A stretch of 64,000 nucleotides of DNA from Cupriavidus basilensis (GTDB taxonomy: Bacteria; Pseudomonadota; Gammaproteobacteria; Burkholderiales; Burkholderiaceae): the NCBI RefSeq assembly GCF_000876015.1, contig NZ_BBQM01000022.1, forward strand, positions 62,001-126,000, written 5' to 3'. Position 1 is the first letter of the stretch. Every line of letters begins with the position of its first letter. This document shows, in pieces, positions 28,630-36,538 of the stretch. The notes beneath the pieces were generated by a model. That model ran no database searches. It saw nothing but the letters and a program-made list of their open reading frames with translations, and was not told the origin of the DNA. The position numbers and the translations under genes are program-made.

Positions 28630-29316
28630 TCAGGTCTCGGACCACTGGCGCAGCAGGTTGTGGTAGCAGCCCACCAGCGAGCGCCGCGCGCCTTCGTCGG
28701 CGCCGGTCTGGTTCAGCTTCTGGATCGCGTTGTCGAGGTCGAACAGCAGCGCGCGCTGCGCGTCGTCGCGGATCAGGCTCTGGATCCAGAAGAAGCTGGC
28801 CACGCGCACGCCGCGCGTGATGGGCGTGACCTGGTGCAGGCTGGTGGCCGGGTAGACCACCATGTCGCCGGCCTCGAGCTTGACGCTGTGCACGCCGTAG
28901 GTGTCCTCGACCTGCAGCTCGCCGCCGTCGTAGCTGGCCGGGTCGCTCAGGAACAGCGTGGCGGAGATGTCGGTGCGCAGCTTGCGGCCGTTGTGCGGGT
29001 GGATGCGCACGCTGCCGTCCACGTGGGCGCCGAACGTCATGCCCTCGCCGTAGCGGTTGAACATCGGAGGGTAGACGATGTTGGGCAGCGCCGCGCTGAT
29101 GAACAGCGGGTTGCGCTCCAGCATGGCGAGGATCAGCTGCTGGCACTGCGCGGCCGTCTCGGAGCGCTCGTCGATCTGCTGGTTGAACTTGACGGGAGCG
29201 CCGGAGTAGCCGGCGGTGACGCGGCCGTCGACCCAGGCCTCGCCGGCCGAATCGAGCTGCTGGCGCAGCATGGCGAGCTGCTCCGCGTTGAGGACCTTGG
29301 GAATGCAGACAAGCAT
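28630..29316 (-). CDS. piuC: PKHD-type Fe(II)/2-oxoglutarate hydroxylase (PiuC/YbiX)
   Basis: 228 residues. Iron ligands H98 and D100 (FGAHVDGS) and H161 (SLHQVTPITRGVR), with R171 for 2-oxoglutarate; MLVCIPKVLNAEQLAMLRQQL is the usual PiuC start. In E. coli and Pseudomonas this family is paired with a catecholate siderophore receptor and iron-regulated, and here the receptor gene ends 99 bases upstream on the same strand. The protein substrate is not known. Cytoplasmic: no signal peptide. Confidence 0.92.
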   Translation of the reverse strand: MLVCIPKVLNAEQLAMLRQQLDSAGEAWVDGRVTAGYSGAPVKFNQQIDERSETAAQCQQLILAMLERNPLFISAALPNIVYPPMFNRYGEGMTFGAHVDGSVRIHPHNGRKLRTDISATLFLSDPASYDGGELQVEDTYGVHSVKLEAGDMVVYPATSLHQVTPITRGVRVASFFWIQSLIRDDAQRALLFDLDNAIQKLNQTGADEGARRSLVGCYHNLLRQWSET

Positions 29317-29415
29317 GGCGATCTCGGCAGGGTGGTGCGCGGGCGCCGCCGGGGGAGGCGGCGTCGCGTGGCGTGACTGGACGTCACGCCACTTTACCTC
29401 AGCGCATGGCTGCGC

Positions 29416-31614
29416 TTACATGCGATAGGTGAACGACAGCATGGCGGTGCGGCCGGTGCCCGGCACCGAGCGGCCGCCGTCGGACTGGATCAGCGCGTCG
29501 TAGTACTTCTTGTCGAAGATGTTGAACAGGTTCAGGCGCACGTCGTACTTGGGCTGGTGGTAGGCCACCATGCCGTCCCAGCGCACGAAGCCGCCGACCT
29601 GGGTGGTGTCGGTGTTGTTGGCGTAGCGCTGCGACATATAGAAGGCGCCGCCGCCGACTTCCCAGCTCGGCAGGATGTTGTAGCTGGTCCACGCCGTGGC
29701 GGTGTGCTTGGGCGTGTTGCCCGGGATCTTGCCCTGCGTGCCCGAGGCGATGCCGTTCTCGATCACCGCGTTGAGGTAGGTGTAGCCGGCGAAGACCTGC
29801 CACTTCGGCGTGATGCGGCCGGTGGCGCCGAAGCGCACGCCGTCGACCTGGATCTTGCCGGTCAGCGCGTAGGTGGTGGCGTCGATCTGGCTGCGCGCGT
29901 TGTCCTTGGTGATGCGGAAGATGGCCGAGGTCAGCGACAGGTCGCCGCCGGCCAGGTCCCACTTGCCGCCGGCCTCGTACGACTTGTTCTTTTCCGGGTC
30001 GAGGTTGGTCTGGCCGACGGTGCCGGTCAGTTGCTCCAGCGACGGGTTGAACGAGGTGCCGTACGACACATAGTAGGACTGCGCCTCGGTCGGCTGCCAG
30101 ATGCCGCCCAGCCGCACGCTGGTGAAGTTGACGGTCTGCTGGGCATTGGCCAGCGCGGTGTTGCCGGCGGTGTTCTGCGAGTTGATGGAGTTGCTGATGC
30201 TGGCGATGTAGCGGTCATAGCGCAGGCCGGCCACCAGCTTCCATTGCTTGGTGAACTCGATCGAGTCGTTGGCGTAGACGGCGATGGTGTTGGCCGAGGC
30301 GCCCTGCAGGTTGCCCGGCGTGGTGATCGCGCTCGACGGCGAGTCCTGGTAGACCGGGTCGATCACCGGCACGCACGCCACGAAGCCCTTGCACGGGCCG
30401 GCGGGGTTGCCGCGCGCGTAGGCCTGGTTGTCGTAGCCGTCGTGGCCGATTTCCACGCCGGTCAGCAGCGTGTGCTTGATGAAGCCGGTCTCGAACTTGG
30501 CGGTCAGCTCGGTCTGGTTGAAGATCGAGTAGTCGCGGATGTTGCGGTCGTGGCTCTGCTGGCGCACGAACAGCGCCGACAGCGGCAGGTTGGTGGTGGT
30601 CAGCGGCGTGTAGACGCCGTTGGCGATCGAGCCGACCGACTGCGGCGCGGTCTCGCGCGCGTCGGTCTCCACGTAGTTGAACTGGGTCTGGTTGCGCAGG
30701 CGCAGGTTCGGCGAGAACTTGTGGTCGACGCCGGCGGACAGCGCCACGATGTCCTGGCGCGTGTAGTCGTTGTTGTTGCCGTAGTAGGTGTTGCGGTTGA
30801 CGTTGACCGGGTGGCCGTTGATGGCCGGCAGGCCGTAGTCGGGCATGTCCTCGTTGTGCTGCAGCAGCGCGGACAGGGTGATCTCGGTGGAGGTGCCGAT
30901 ACCGTACTTCCACGACGGCGCGATGCCGAAGTCCATCGCGCGCATCTCGTCGCGCGTGCTGGGCTTGCCGTCCTGCGCCATCGCCGAGATGCGGAACGCG
31001 GAGGTGTCGCCGGTCGGCGTGTTGACGTCGGCGGTGGCGCGCACCATGCCGTTGGTCGTGACCGAGCCGGTCACGGTGGTCGCGGCCTTGAGCGACGGCT
31101 TCTTGGTGACCTGGTTGATCACGCCGCCGGTCGAGCCGCGGCCGAACAGCATCGACGACGGGCCCATCAGCACTTCGACCGAATCCAGCGCGAAGACGTC
31201 GCGGTAGTACTGGCCGCGGTCGCGGAAGCCGTCGAGGTAGATGTCGGTGCGCGCGGAGAAGCCGTTGAGGTTGATGTTGTTGCCGATCTGGCCGCCCTCG
31301 GCGCCGCCGATGGTGATGCCCGGCACGTTGCGCAGCGCGTCGGCCAGCGAGGTGGCGCCCTGCGCGTCGATCAGCGCCTTGTTCACCACCGTCACCGATT
31401 GCGGGACGTCGCGCAGGTCTTCGGGCAGCTTGCTGACCGAGTTCTTCACCGCGCCGTAGTCATCGGTGGCGCGGCCGCCCTGTATCACCACTTCCCTGAG
31501 CGTTGCCGGAGGCTGGCCGGTGGCGGGAGCGGGCGGGGCCGTCTGGGCCAGGGTGACAACGGGAGTGGCAAAGAGCGCGAGCAGCGCGGTCGCGATCGGA
31601 GTGCGGCGGGTCAT
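29416..31614 (-). CDS. TonB-dependent siderophore receptor (Fiu/PiuA-like)
   Basis: Outer-membrane receptor of 732 residues. A signal peptide (about 24 residues, ALLALFATPVVTLAQ) is followed by the plug domain (LPEDLRDVPQSVTVVNKALIDAQGATSLADALRNVPGITIGGAEGG) and a 22-strand barrel ending in AMLSFTYRM. A Fiu/PiuA-like role with catecholates is inferred from its pairing with piuC. The frame is open further upstream, but the signal peptide starts properly at the ATG at 31614. A Fur-like box lies about 115 bases upstream. TonB could come from the gene at 51937; ExbBD are not in the window. Confidence 0.92.
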   Translation of the reverse strand: MTRRTPIATALLALFATPVVTLAQTAPPAPATGQPPATLREVVIQGGRATDDYGAVKNSVSKLPEDLRDVPQSVTVVNKALIDAQGATSLADALRNVPGITIGGAEGGQIGNNINLNGFSARTDIYLDGFRDRGQYYRDVFALDSVEVLMGPSSMLFGRGSTGGVINQVTKKPSLKAATTVTGSVTTNGMVRATADVNTPTGDTSAFRISAMAQDGKPSTRDEMRAMDFGIAPSWKYGIGTSTEITLSALLQHNEDMPDYGLPAINGHPVNVNRNTYYGNNNDYTRQDIVALSAGVDHKFSPNLRLRNQTQFNYVETDARETAPQSVGSIANGVYTPLTTTNLPLSALFVRQQSHDRNIRDYSIFNQTELTAKFETGFIKHTLLTGVEIGHDGYDNQAYARGNPAGPCKGFVACVPVIDPVYQDSPSSAITTPGNLQGASANTIAVYANDSIEFTKQWKLVAGLRYDRYIASISNSINSQNTAGNTALANAQQTVNFTSVRLGGIWQPTEAQSYYVSYGTSFNPSLEQLTGTVGQTNLDPEKNKSYEAGGKWDLAGGDLSLTSAIFRITKDNARSQIDATTYALTGKIQVDGVRFGATGRITPKWQVFAGYTYLNAVIENGIASGTQGKIPGNTPKHTATAWTSYNILPSWEVGGGAFYMSQRYANNTDTTQVGGFVRWDGMVAYHQPKYDVRLNLFNIFDKKYYDALIQSDGGRSVPGTGRTAMLSFTYRM

Positions 31615-31728
31615 GTCGTTTCTCGGTTCCGGTACGGCCATTGGGGGCGAGCTGGCTGGCAGCGGACGGAAGTTGCATGCCTGTGGTTCGGCCAACGGCG
31701 GGGGCAAAAAGGTTGGGCGAGCCGGAAT

Positions 31729-31747
31729 ATAAATGCGAATGATTAGC
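31729..31747. promoter_or_regulatory. Fur-box-like site upstream of the siderophore receptor
   Basis: ATAAATGCGAATGATTAGC matches the 19-bp Fur consensus GATAATGATAATCATTATC at 12 of 19 positions by my alignment. Position and downstream genes (siderophore receptor plus PiuC) fit iron-dependent repression. The rest of 31615-31961 holds an A+T-rich stretch, probably the receptor promoter, and the terminator of the next gene. Confidence 0.6.
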
Positions 31748-31881
31748 GTTGCAATTCAGCTTTGCTTTTTCATCACAGACATTAGTCGCTATGCCTAAAT
31801 GTCTTTGTAAAAGGACAAAGCCATTACATGAAGTTACACAAGCTCACAAATGCCTTACAAAGCGGCGCCTGCGTCTCAATC

Positions 31882-31914
31882 CGAAAACAAAAAAGGCCTG
31901 CATGTAGCAGGCCT
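31882..31914 (-). terminator. Rho-independent terminator of the Bug-family gene
   Basis: Arms AGGCCTGC and GCAGGCCT (8 bp, perfect) with a 5-base loop; on the minus strand a T-run (TTTTTTGTTTTC) follows. It lies about 50 bases after the stop codon of the binding-protein gene. Confidence 0.9.
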
Positions 31915-31961
31915 GGTACAGACATTTGCCGCCACCCGGGGCGGCAGCAAAAAAATTTTTC

Positions 31962-32945
31962 TTAATCCGCCGTCATATTGGCGGCCTTGGCGATCCGTCC
32001 GAGCCGTTCGCGCTCGGACTTGATGAAGGCGACGAAGCTCTCCTGCGAGCCGCCGGCCGGCTCGATGCCGTTGGGGATCAGGCGGTCGCGCGTCTCCTGC
32101 GTCTGCATGGCGGCGCTCATCTCGGCGTTCATCTTCTTCAGGATGGCCGGGTCGGTGCCCTTGGGCGCGAAGATGCCGGCCCAGTGTCCGATGCGCACTT
32201 CCGGCATGCCCTGCTCGGCGGTGGTCGGGATGTTGGGCGCCGCGCTCATGCGCTTGTCCCAGGTCGCGCCCAGCGCCTTGAGCTTGCCGGCCTTGATGTT
32301 GGGCAGCACCACCACGCTCGCTTCCGAGGTGGCCGCGACCTGGCCGCCGATCACGGCGGTGATGCTCTCCGAGCCGCTCTTGTACGGCACCACGGTCAGC
32401 ACCGCGCCTTTCTCCTTGAGCATCTCCTCGACGAAGTGCGGCGTGCTGCCGCTGCCCGCGGTGGCGAAGTTGGCGCCGGCCGCGCCCTGCTTCTTCGAGT
32501 ACTCCACCAGCTCCTTGAGGTTGTTCACCGGCAGCGAGGGCGAGGCCACGATTACCGAGGGGCTCACCGCGACCAGCGACACGGGGATCAGGTCGTCCGG
32601 CGCGTAGGGCATCTTGGTGCGGATCAGGCTGTTGGTGACGGTGCCCACGGCGCCCACCAGGAAGGTGTAGCCGTCCGGCTTGGCCTTGGCCACGTAGTCC
32701 GCGCCGACCACGCCGCCGGCGCCGGGACGGTTCTCGATCACCACGGTCTGGCCGAGCCGCTTGCCGACCGCGTCGGCGGCGGCGCGCGCCACGAGATCGT
32801 TGGCGCCGCCCGCGGTGAACGGCACCACGAACTTGATGACGTGCGTGGGCCAGGCATCGGCGGCGCGCGCGGGCGCGGCGAGGCTCGTGGCGAACAGTGC
32901 GGGCGCGGCGAGGGCCAGCGCGCGGCTGGCGGTGGAAATGCGCAT
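31962..32945 (-). CDS. Bug-family (TctC-like) extracytoplasmic solute-binding protein
   Basis: 327 residues with a signal peptide ending at ARA near residue 28. The mature start is DAWPTHVIKFVVPFTAGGANDLVARA and the domain includes VVIENRPGAGGVVGADYVAKAKPDGYTFLVGAVG, GASNFATAG-like and WAGIFAPKGT segments of the tripartite tricarboxylate transporter receptors, which are greatly expanded in Burkholderiales. It binds an unknown carboxylate in the periplasm. No TctA/TctB membrane genes are adjacent, as is common for orphan Bug proteins. GGAGA before the ATG at 32945 decides the start within a longer open frame. Confidence 0.92.
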   Translation of the reverse strand: MRISTASRALALAAPALFATSLAAPARAADAWPTHVIKFVVPFTAGGANDLVARAAADAVGKRLGQTVVIENRPGAGGVVGADYVAKAKPDGYTFLVGAVGTVTNSLIRTKMPYAPDDLIPVSLVAVSPSVIVASPSLPVNNLKELVEYSKKQGAAGANFATAGSGSTPHFVEEMLKEKGAVLTVVPYKSGSESITAVIGGQVAATSEASVVVLPNIKAGKLKALGATWDKRMSAAPNIPTTAEQGMPEVRIGHWAGIFAPKGTDPAILKKMNAEMSAAMQTQETRDRLIPNGIEPAGGSQESFVAFIKSERERLGRIAKAANMTAD

Positions 32946-33381
32946 GGTTGTCTCCAATGGTCTTGGTCTTGGTACCGATCCTGGTACCGGCTCTGGCATG
33001 GGTGCCGGCGCTCGGCCGCGCCGGATGCCGGATGTCGTGGCCCGGCTTTTTTTCTCGCGGGCAAGCTCCGGCCTGCGAGCGATGATAAACAGCAAAGCTG
33101 TCAATTTGCTGAACCCGCCGGCGGACCCGCGGCGGCGTCTCCGCGATTGTCGGCGATGCGCGCGTGGTGCGTGGTGTGGTGTGTCGCGGCGGTGTGCAGC
33201 CTGTCGTTCGCGGCGGCGTCGTCGACGCGCTTCGCGCGGTGCGATGCGCAGAGCGAAGCGCGAGGCGCGAGGCGCGAAGCGGGGGGGAGATACGACGGGT
33301 ACGGGAAGTGCCGCAAGTGCGGCGCGGGAAAGGCGGCGTGGATGCCGGCCGCCGGCGGCGATGGCGCGCGCGGGCGGCGCG
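32946..33381. other. Intergenic region upstream of the Bug gene
   Basis: No credible gene. The right half (from about 33130) is CpG-rich with short internal repeats such as GCGAGGCGC, in the same style as the larger region at 33865-35013. A small dyad ACAGC-AAA-GCTGT lies at about 33089-33101 near a minus-strand TTGACA; I could not pair it with a -10. Confidence 0.4.
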
Positions 33382-33864
33382 CTAGTGCTCGCGCTCCCAG
33401 GTCTGGGTGCGGCCCAGCAGGCTGATGCCGATGAAGCCGCGCACGTTGAGCTTGTTGCCGTCGTCCGCGAGCGACATGCGGGTCTTGTAGACCTTGCCGT
33501 TCTCGGGGTCGAGGATCTCGCCGCCGCCCCATTCGTTGTCGCCGGTCTTGCGCACGCCGGTGATGATGGTCAGGCCGATGATGGGCTGGTCGCGGCGCGC
33601 GTCGGTGCACTTGTCGCACACCTTGGACTTGCCTTCCGCGTCGACGAAGCTCTTGACCAGCCTGCCGCTGTAGACGCCGTTGCTCTCGGTGATCTCCACC
33701 AGGCCGCGCGGCTTGCCGGTGTTGTCGTCGATGGTCTTCCACGAGCCGGCGGGCGAGGCCTGGGCCAGTGCCGCGGCGCTGGCCAGCAGCGCGCCGGCGA
33801 GCACGGCGAGCCGGGCCGCCGTGACGGCGGCGCGCGCGGTGCGTCGGGGGGCAGAAAAGTGCAT
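33382..33864 (-). CDS. DUF2147-family exported protein
   Basis: 160 residues. A signal peptide (LAVLAGALLASAAALA, cleaved near residue 35) is followed by the DUF2147 domain: SPAGSWKTIDDNTGKPRGLVEIT, VYSGRLVKSF, a CxxC in VCDKCTDARRDQPIIGLTIITGV, and GGEILDPENGKVYKTRMSLADDGNKLNVRGFIG. Periplasmic; function unknown across the family. It is flanked on both sides by gene-poor CpG-rich DNA. Confidence 0.87.
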   Translation of the reverse strand: MHFSAPRRTARAAVTAARLAVLAGALLASAAALAQASPAGSWKTIDDNTGKPRGLVEITESNGVYSGRLVKSFVDAEGKSKVCDKCTDARRDQPIIGLTIITGVRKTGDNEWGGGEILDPENGKVYKTRMSLADDGNKLNVRGFIGISLLGRTQTWEREH

Positions 33865-35013
33865 CGGGTTCTCCTCTCTCAGGTTGGTGCGCGCGACCGC
33901 GCGGCACGGTCACGCCAATCTACTGGCGAAGGGCGCCAGCCGCAATGCGCGGGCACCGTTTGCGCACGCACCAGGCGGACCTTTGCCGCTGCCCGGAAAC
34001 CGGCGCGGTTGCTGGCGCCCGGGGTATTTTGTCGTGCAGCAAAACCGGCTCTTTCCAGGTCTCCGAAGCAATCCTCTAGGCGTTCGTTTCAAGTGCGGGC
34101 AGCGTGCCGCGCGCCGGCATCGCGGGCGCGTTCGCGGGCGCTCGTCGCGCCATGCGCCCGCATCGCCCGCCGCGCGTCGCGCGTCGCGGACGACGCCGGA
34201 GAACATCGCGCCGGACCGCGCGCAGTCGGACCGTCGCCGGACCGTTGCCGGCACGCATGCCGATGGATGCGGAGCGGCGCCCGCCGGCCGCATCGATGCG
34301 ACGGCGCTCGCGTCGCGAGAGCGCATGCGTTCATCGGCGGGCGCGCATCGACGGCACAGCGGATGGGAGGCGAGCGGAAGACGGCGGCAAGACGAACACG
34401 AAGCGATGCACGCCGACGCGGACCGACACCAATCGCGTTGCGCATGACGATGTGCGAAGCCGGTTCGTCGTGCTCGCGTCGCGAAGGAGACGGACAGACC
34501 GTTGCGTCGACGCATCACTGCGCGCGCTGTGCGAGCGAGCGCGCGGCGTGCCCGCGCGGCGCGTGCGCCGACGCTGCGCCGAGACGCGATGGCGAGGCGC
34601 AGCGCATGATGCCGCGGCATGCTTCGTCGCGCGCCGTCGCGACGTTGCGTGGCACGCGCGCGCCACCGATGCGCTCGCGCGCCGCGCTTGCGCGAGCGCA
34701 TTGCCGCTTCCCGCAAAGCCTTTGCCGGCGCGGCTTTCCGGGATGACGTCAGCGGCGGTGAAGAGGCCGCGCATGCGCGCCGGCAGCGCGCGCGGCGACG
34801 TGCGCGAGGAAAAATCCGAAGCATCGCGGCAAGGGTTCCGCGCTCTCGCGATGCCGCTTTTCTTGTCGCGTCAGCGGGCTCGCGCGAGGCGATTTCGCAT
34901 GCGATGGAACGCGTCGAGAGCGCGTCGCGCGCAGGTGAAGCGCAGGCCGGCGAAGCGCTGCGATGGCGACGAAGAAGTTGTCATGCGCGCGCGCGTGTTT
35001 TTTTGCACTTTTT
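33865..35013. other. CpG-dense region without a gene
   Basis: About 1.1 kb. The sequence is full of CGCG, GCGATGCG/CGCATCG and TCGCGA-type words, unlike the GGC/CTG-rich codon texture of the neighbouring genes. Long open frames exist on both strands (for example minus 33910-34824 and plus 34104-35126), but their products are Arg/Ala/Ser strings with no domain, start signal or family. The 13-mer GCTCGCGTCGCGA occurs twice (34306-34318 and 34472-34484), the first within a 13-bp dyad. The DUF2147 promoter presumably lies at its left edge. Confidence 0.5.
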
Positions 35014-35042
35014 TCTTAACATCGCCGAACAAACGAATTATG
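35014..35042 (+). promoter_or_regulatory. Near-consensus sigma70 promoter
   Basis: -35 TTAACA (35014-35019) and -10 TATGAT (35037-35042), each one mismatch from consensus, with an exact 17-base spacer, in an A+T-rich island following two poly-T runs. Transcription would start near 35049 and run toward the histone H1-like gene 600 bases away. Confidence 0.7.
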
Positions 35043-35651
35043 ATTCGCCTTGACAAGAGTCTCACTTCATTGCATGGCCGTGGTCGTAGTCGTAGTTGGC
35101 AGGATCGAAGCAAGCTCGAACGATGATGTCGGACGCGATGCTTCACGATGAGCGATGCGCTCCGCCACGATAAGCGCCCCCCGCTTCGATGCAATGAGAC
35201 AGGTAGCTCAGGAGCACCAGAACTTTGACGCAGACCAAGCCGTACTGGTTTTCTAAAACGCGTGCAGTCTCCTTTGGCCCAGTAGCGGGATGGGCGAACT
35301 ACCCCCAGACGAATGCAGACCGTGGTGCGCGTGGCCTAGCCCGCATCGCGGCAATGCCGGCCGATATCTCTTCTATTGATGCTGCGCGCCGATCCGGCGG
35401 ATGGCGCGGGCAGACCGAATATTCCAGGGCGCGGCAAGCGTCAGAAGCCCGGTTGCGGGCTCCGCTTGACCACATTCGCACCGCGCGCCGCGGTGCCCCT
35501 GCCACCGAATTCATTAGCGTGCGGACGCAGTGTTGCCGTGCGCCGATGAATCGCTCGCTCGATTGGGGTCGCAGCGCTGTATCGCGCCTCGGGTCGGTCG
35601 GGTCGCCAACTTAGGTCATTCGATATTCACTCTCTAGTGAAGGAGTTATCC
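35043..35651 (+). other. Long leader or non-coding RNA region upstream of the H1-like gene
   Basis: No credible gene; a 129-codon frame at 35225-35614 lacks a ribosome-binding site and family features. GTCTC (35057-35061) plus ATTGCAT (35067-35073) can pair with ATGCAATGAGAC (35189-35200), enclosing about 140 bases, so a transcript from the promoter at 35014 could form a closed domain. A short hairpin GTTTT-CT-AAAAC follows. The last bases carry AAGGAG for the H1-like gene. Confidence 0.4.
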
Positions 35652-36188
35652 ATGGCAACGACTGCAAAGAAGAAACCGGCGGCCAAGAAAGCCGCCAAGC
35701 CTGCTGCCAAGAAGGCAGCAGCCCCGGCCAAGAAGGCCGCAGTGAAGAAGGTCGCCGCCAAGAAGGTCGTGGCGAAGAAGGCTGCACCGGCCAAGAAGGC
35801 TGCGCCGGCGAAGAAGGCTGCTGCCAAGAAGGTCGTAGCGAAGAAGGCAGCGCCGGCCAAGAAGGTCGCCGCCAAGAAGGTCGTAGCGAAGAAGGCCGCA
35901 CCGGCCAAGAAGGCTGCTGCCAAGAAGGTCGTGGCGAAGAAGGCCGCACCGGCCAAGAAGGTTGCCGCCAAGAAGGCTGCGCCGGCCAAGAAGGTTGCTG
36001 CCGCCAAGAAGGCCGCACCGGCCAAGAAGGCTGCTGCCAAGAAGGCCCCGGCCAAGAAGGCTGCCGCCAAGAAGGCTGCGCCTGCTGCCAAGCCTGCCGC
36101 TGCGCCTGCTGCCGCGCCCGCAACGACCTCGAAGACCGTGCTGAACCCGGCCGCTGCATGGCCGTTCCCGACGGGCACCCGTCCGTAA
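35652..36188 (+). CDS. Histone H1-like Lys/Ala/Pro-rich DNA-binding protein
   Basis: 178 residues made almost wholly of Lys, Ala, Pro and Val in imperfect repeats of AAPAKKAAAKKVVAKK type, like the C-terminal tail of eukaryotic H1 and the HctB/AlgP group of bacterial proteins. It should bind DNA through charge, without a folded domain. The end breaks the repeat: TVLNPAAAWPFPTGTRP, a conserved-looking tail in Burkholderiales H1-like proteins as I recall them. AAGGAG 6 bases upstream fixes the ATG at 35652. Repeat number is likely to vary between strains. It is followed by an array of stem-loops. Confidence 0.88.
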   Translation: MATTAKKKPAAKKAAKPAAKKAAAPAKKAAVKKVAAKKVVAKKAAPAKKAAPAKKAAAKKVVAKKAAPAKKVAAKKVVAKKAAPAKKAAAKKVVAKKAAPAKKVAAKKAAPAKKVAAAKKAAPAKKAAAKKAPAKKAAAKKAAPAAKPAAAPAAAPATTSKTVLNPAAAWPFPTGTRP

Positions 36189-36202
36189 GCCGTGCCGCTG
36201 AC

Positions 36203-36323
36203 GGATTCCTGCGGGAATCCCCAAGGCACGCAGCGCGTGCCGCACTGACCGGATACGCGGTATCCGGTCTGCAAGACGCCAGTCTTGCCAACCCGCCGAC
36301 GGCGCAAGCCCGGCGGGTTTTTT
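36203..36323 (+). ncRNA. Array of five consecutive perfect stem-loops (candidate structured RNA / 3' UTR sRNA)
   Basis: (1) GGATTCC/GGAATCC, loop TGCG, 36203-36220. (2) GGCACGC/GCGTGCC, loop AGC, 36225-36241. (3) GACCGGATAC/GTATCCGGTC, loop GCG, 36247-36269. (4) GCAAGAC/GTCTTGC, loop GCCA, 36271-36288. (5) AACCCGCCG/CGGCGGGTT, 36290-36319, whose interior can form GGC-GCAA-GCC with a GNRA tetraloop, then six T. Spacers are 4, 5, 1 and 1 bases. The array begins 14 bases after the H1-like stop codon. All arms are perfect, which is hard to explain by chance. Whether it is released as an sRNA or only protects the mRNA end is not decidable from sequence. Confidence 0.6.
36290..36323 (+). terminator. 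Rho-independent terminator of the H1-like gene
   Basis: 9-bp perfect stem AACCCGCCG/CGGCGGGTT ending in TTTTTT (36318-36323). It is the last of the five stem-loops downstream of the gene. Confidence 0.9.
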
Positions 36324-36364
36324 CATGCCCGCGCGGACCGGCGCAGCGCGGCGCAGGGCCAATG

Positions 36365-36398
36365 AAAAAGGCGCCGCTCCGTGTGGGAGCCGGCGCCT
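36365..36398 (-). terminator. Terminator of the glycine-zipper lipoprotein gene
   Basis: Arms AGGCGCC-GCTCC and GGAGC-C-GGCGCCT pair with one bulged base; on the minus strand TTTTT follows. It is 140 bases beyond the stop codon at 36539. The intervening 36399-36538 has short GGTGGACC-type repeats and no gene. Together with the plus-strand terminator at 36290 it insulates the two convergent units. Confidence 0.75.
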
Positions 36399-36538
36399 CG
36401 GCGAGCGGCCTGGCGGGCCTGCGGGTGAACCCGCAGACGGACCCGCTGGTGGACCCGTAGGTGGACCGCTGGTGGATCTCCGTAATGCCGCCGCGGCAGG
36501 GCCCCGCAACGGCGTCAGGATCGTCCTAGGGTAACTTC

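Noticed and set aside
29557..31746. 729-codon plus-strand frame opposite the siderophore receptor.
   Set aside because: Antisense shadow of a well-supported receptor gene; product is Val/Arg/Gly/Asp-rich without domains.
33910..34824. 304-codon minus-strand frame with an Arg/Ala-rich product.
   Set aside because: No ribosome-binding site or recognisable domain, and comparable open frames occur on the other strand. High CpG content makes stop codons rare by chance.
34104..35126. 340-codon plus-strand frame rich in Arg, suggesting a protamine-like gene.
   Set aside because: It runs through the sigma70 promoter and its composition follows the DNA bias; no start signal. Kept only as an anomalous region.
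35205..35280. Possible tRNA because of GGTAGCTCAGGAGCACCAGA at the start.
   Set aside because: I could not build a cloverleaf: no matching acceptor stem, and the anticodon and T arms do not pair.
35225..35614. 129-codon frame between the promoter and the H1-like gene.
   Set aside because: No ribosome-binding site, no family features, and Arg/Ala/Ser-rich content as in shadow frames.
35652..36188. The H1-like repeats as a CRISPR or tandem satellite.
   Set aside because: The repeats are in frame, coding, of uneven spacing, with a proper ribosome-binding site, start, stop and unique C-terminus.
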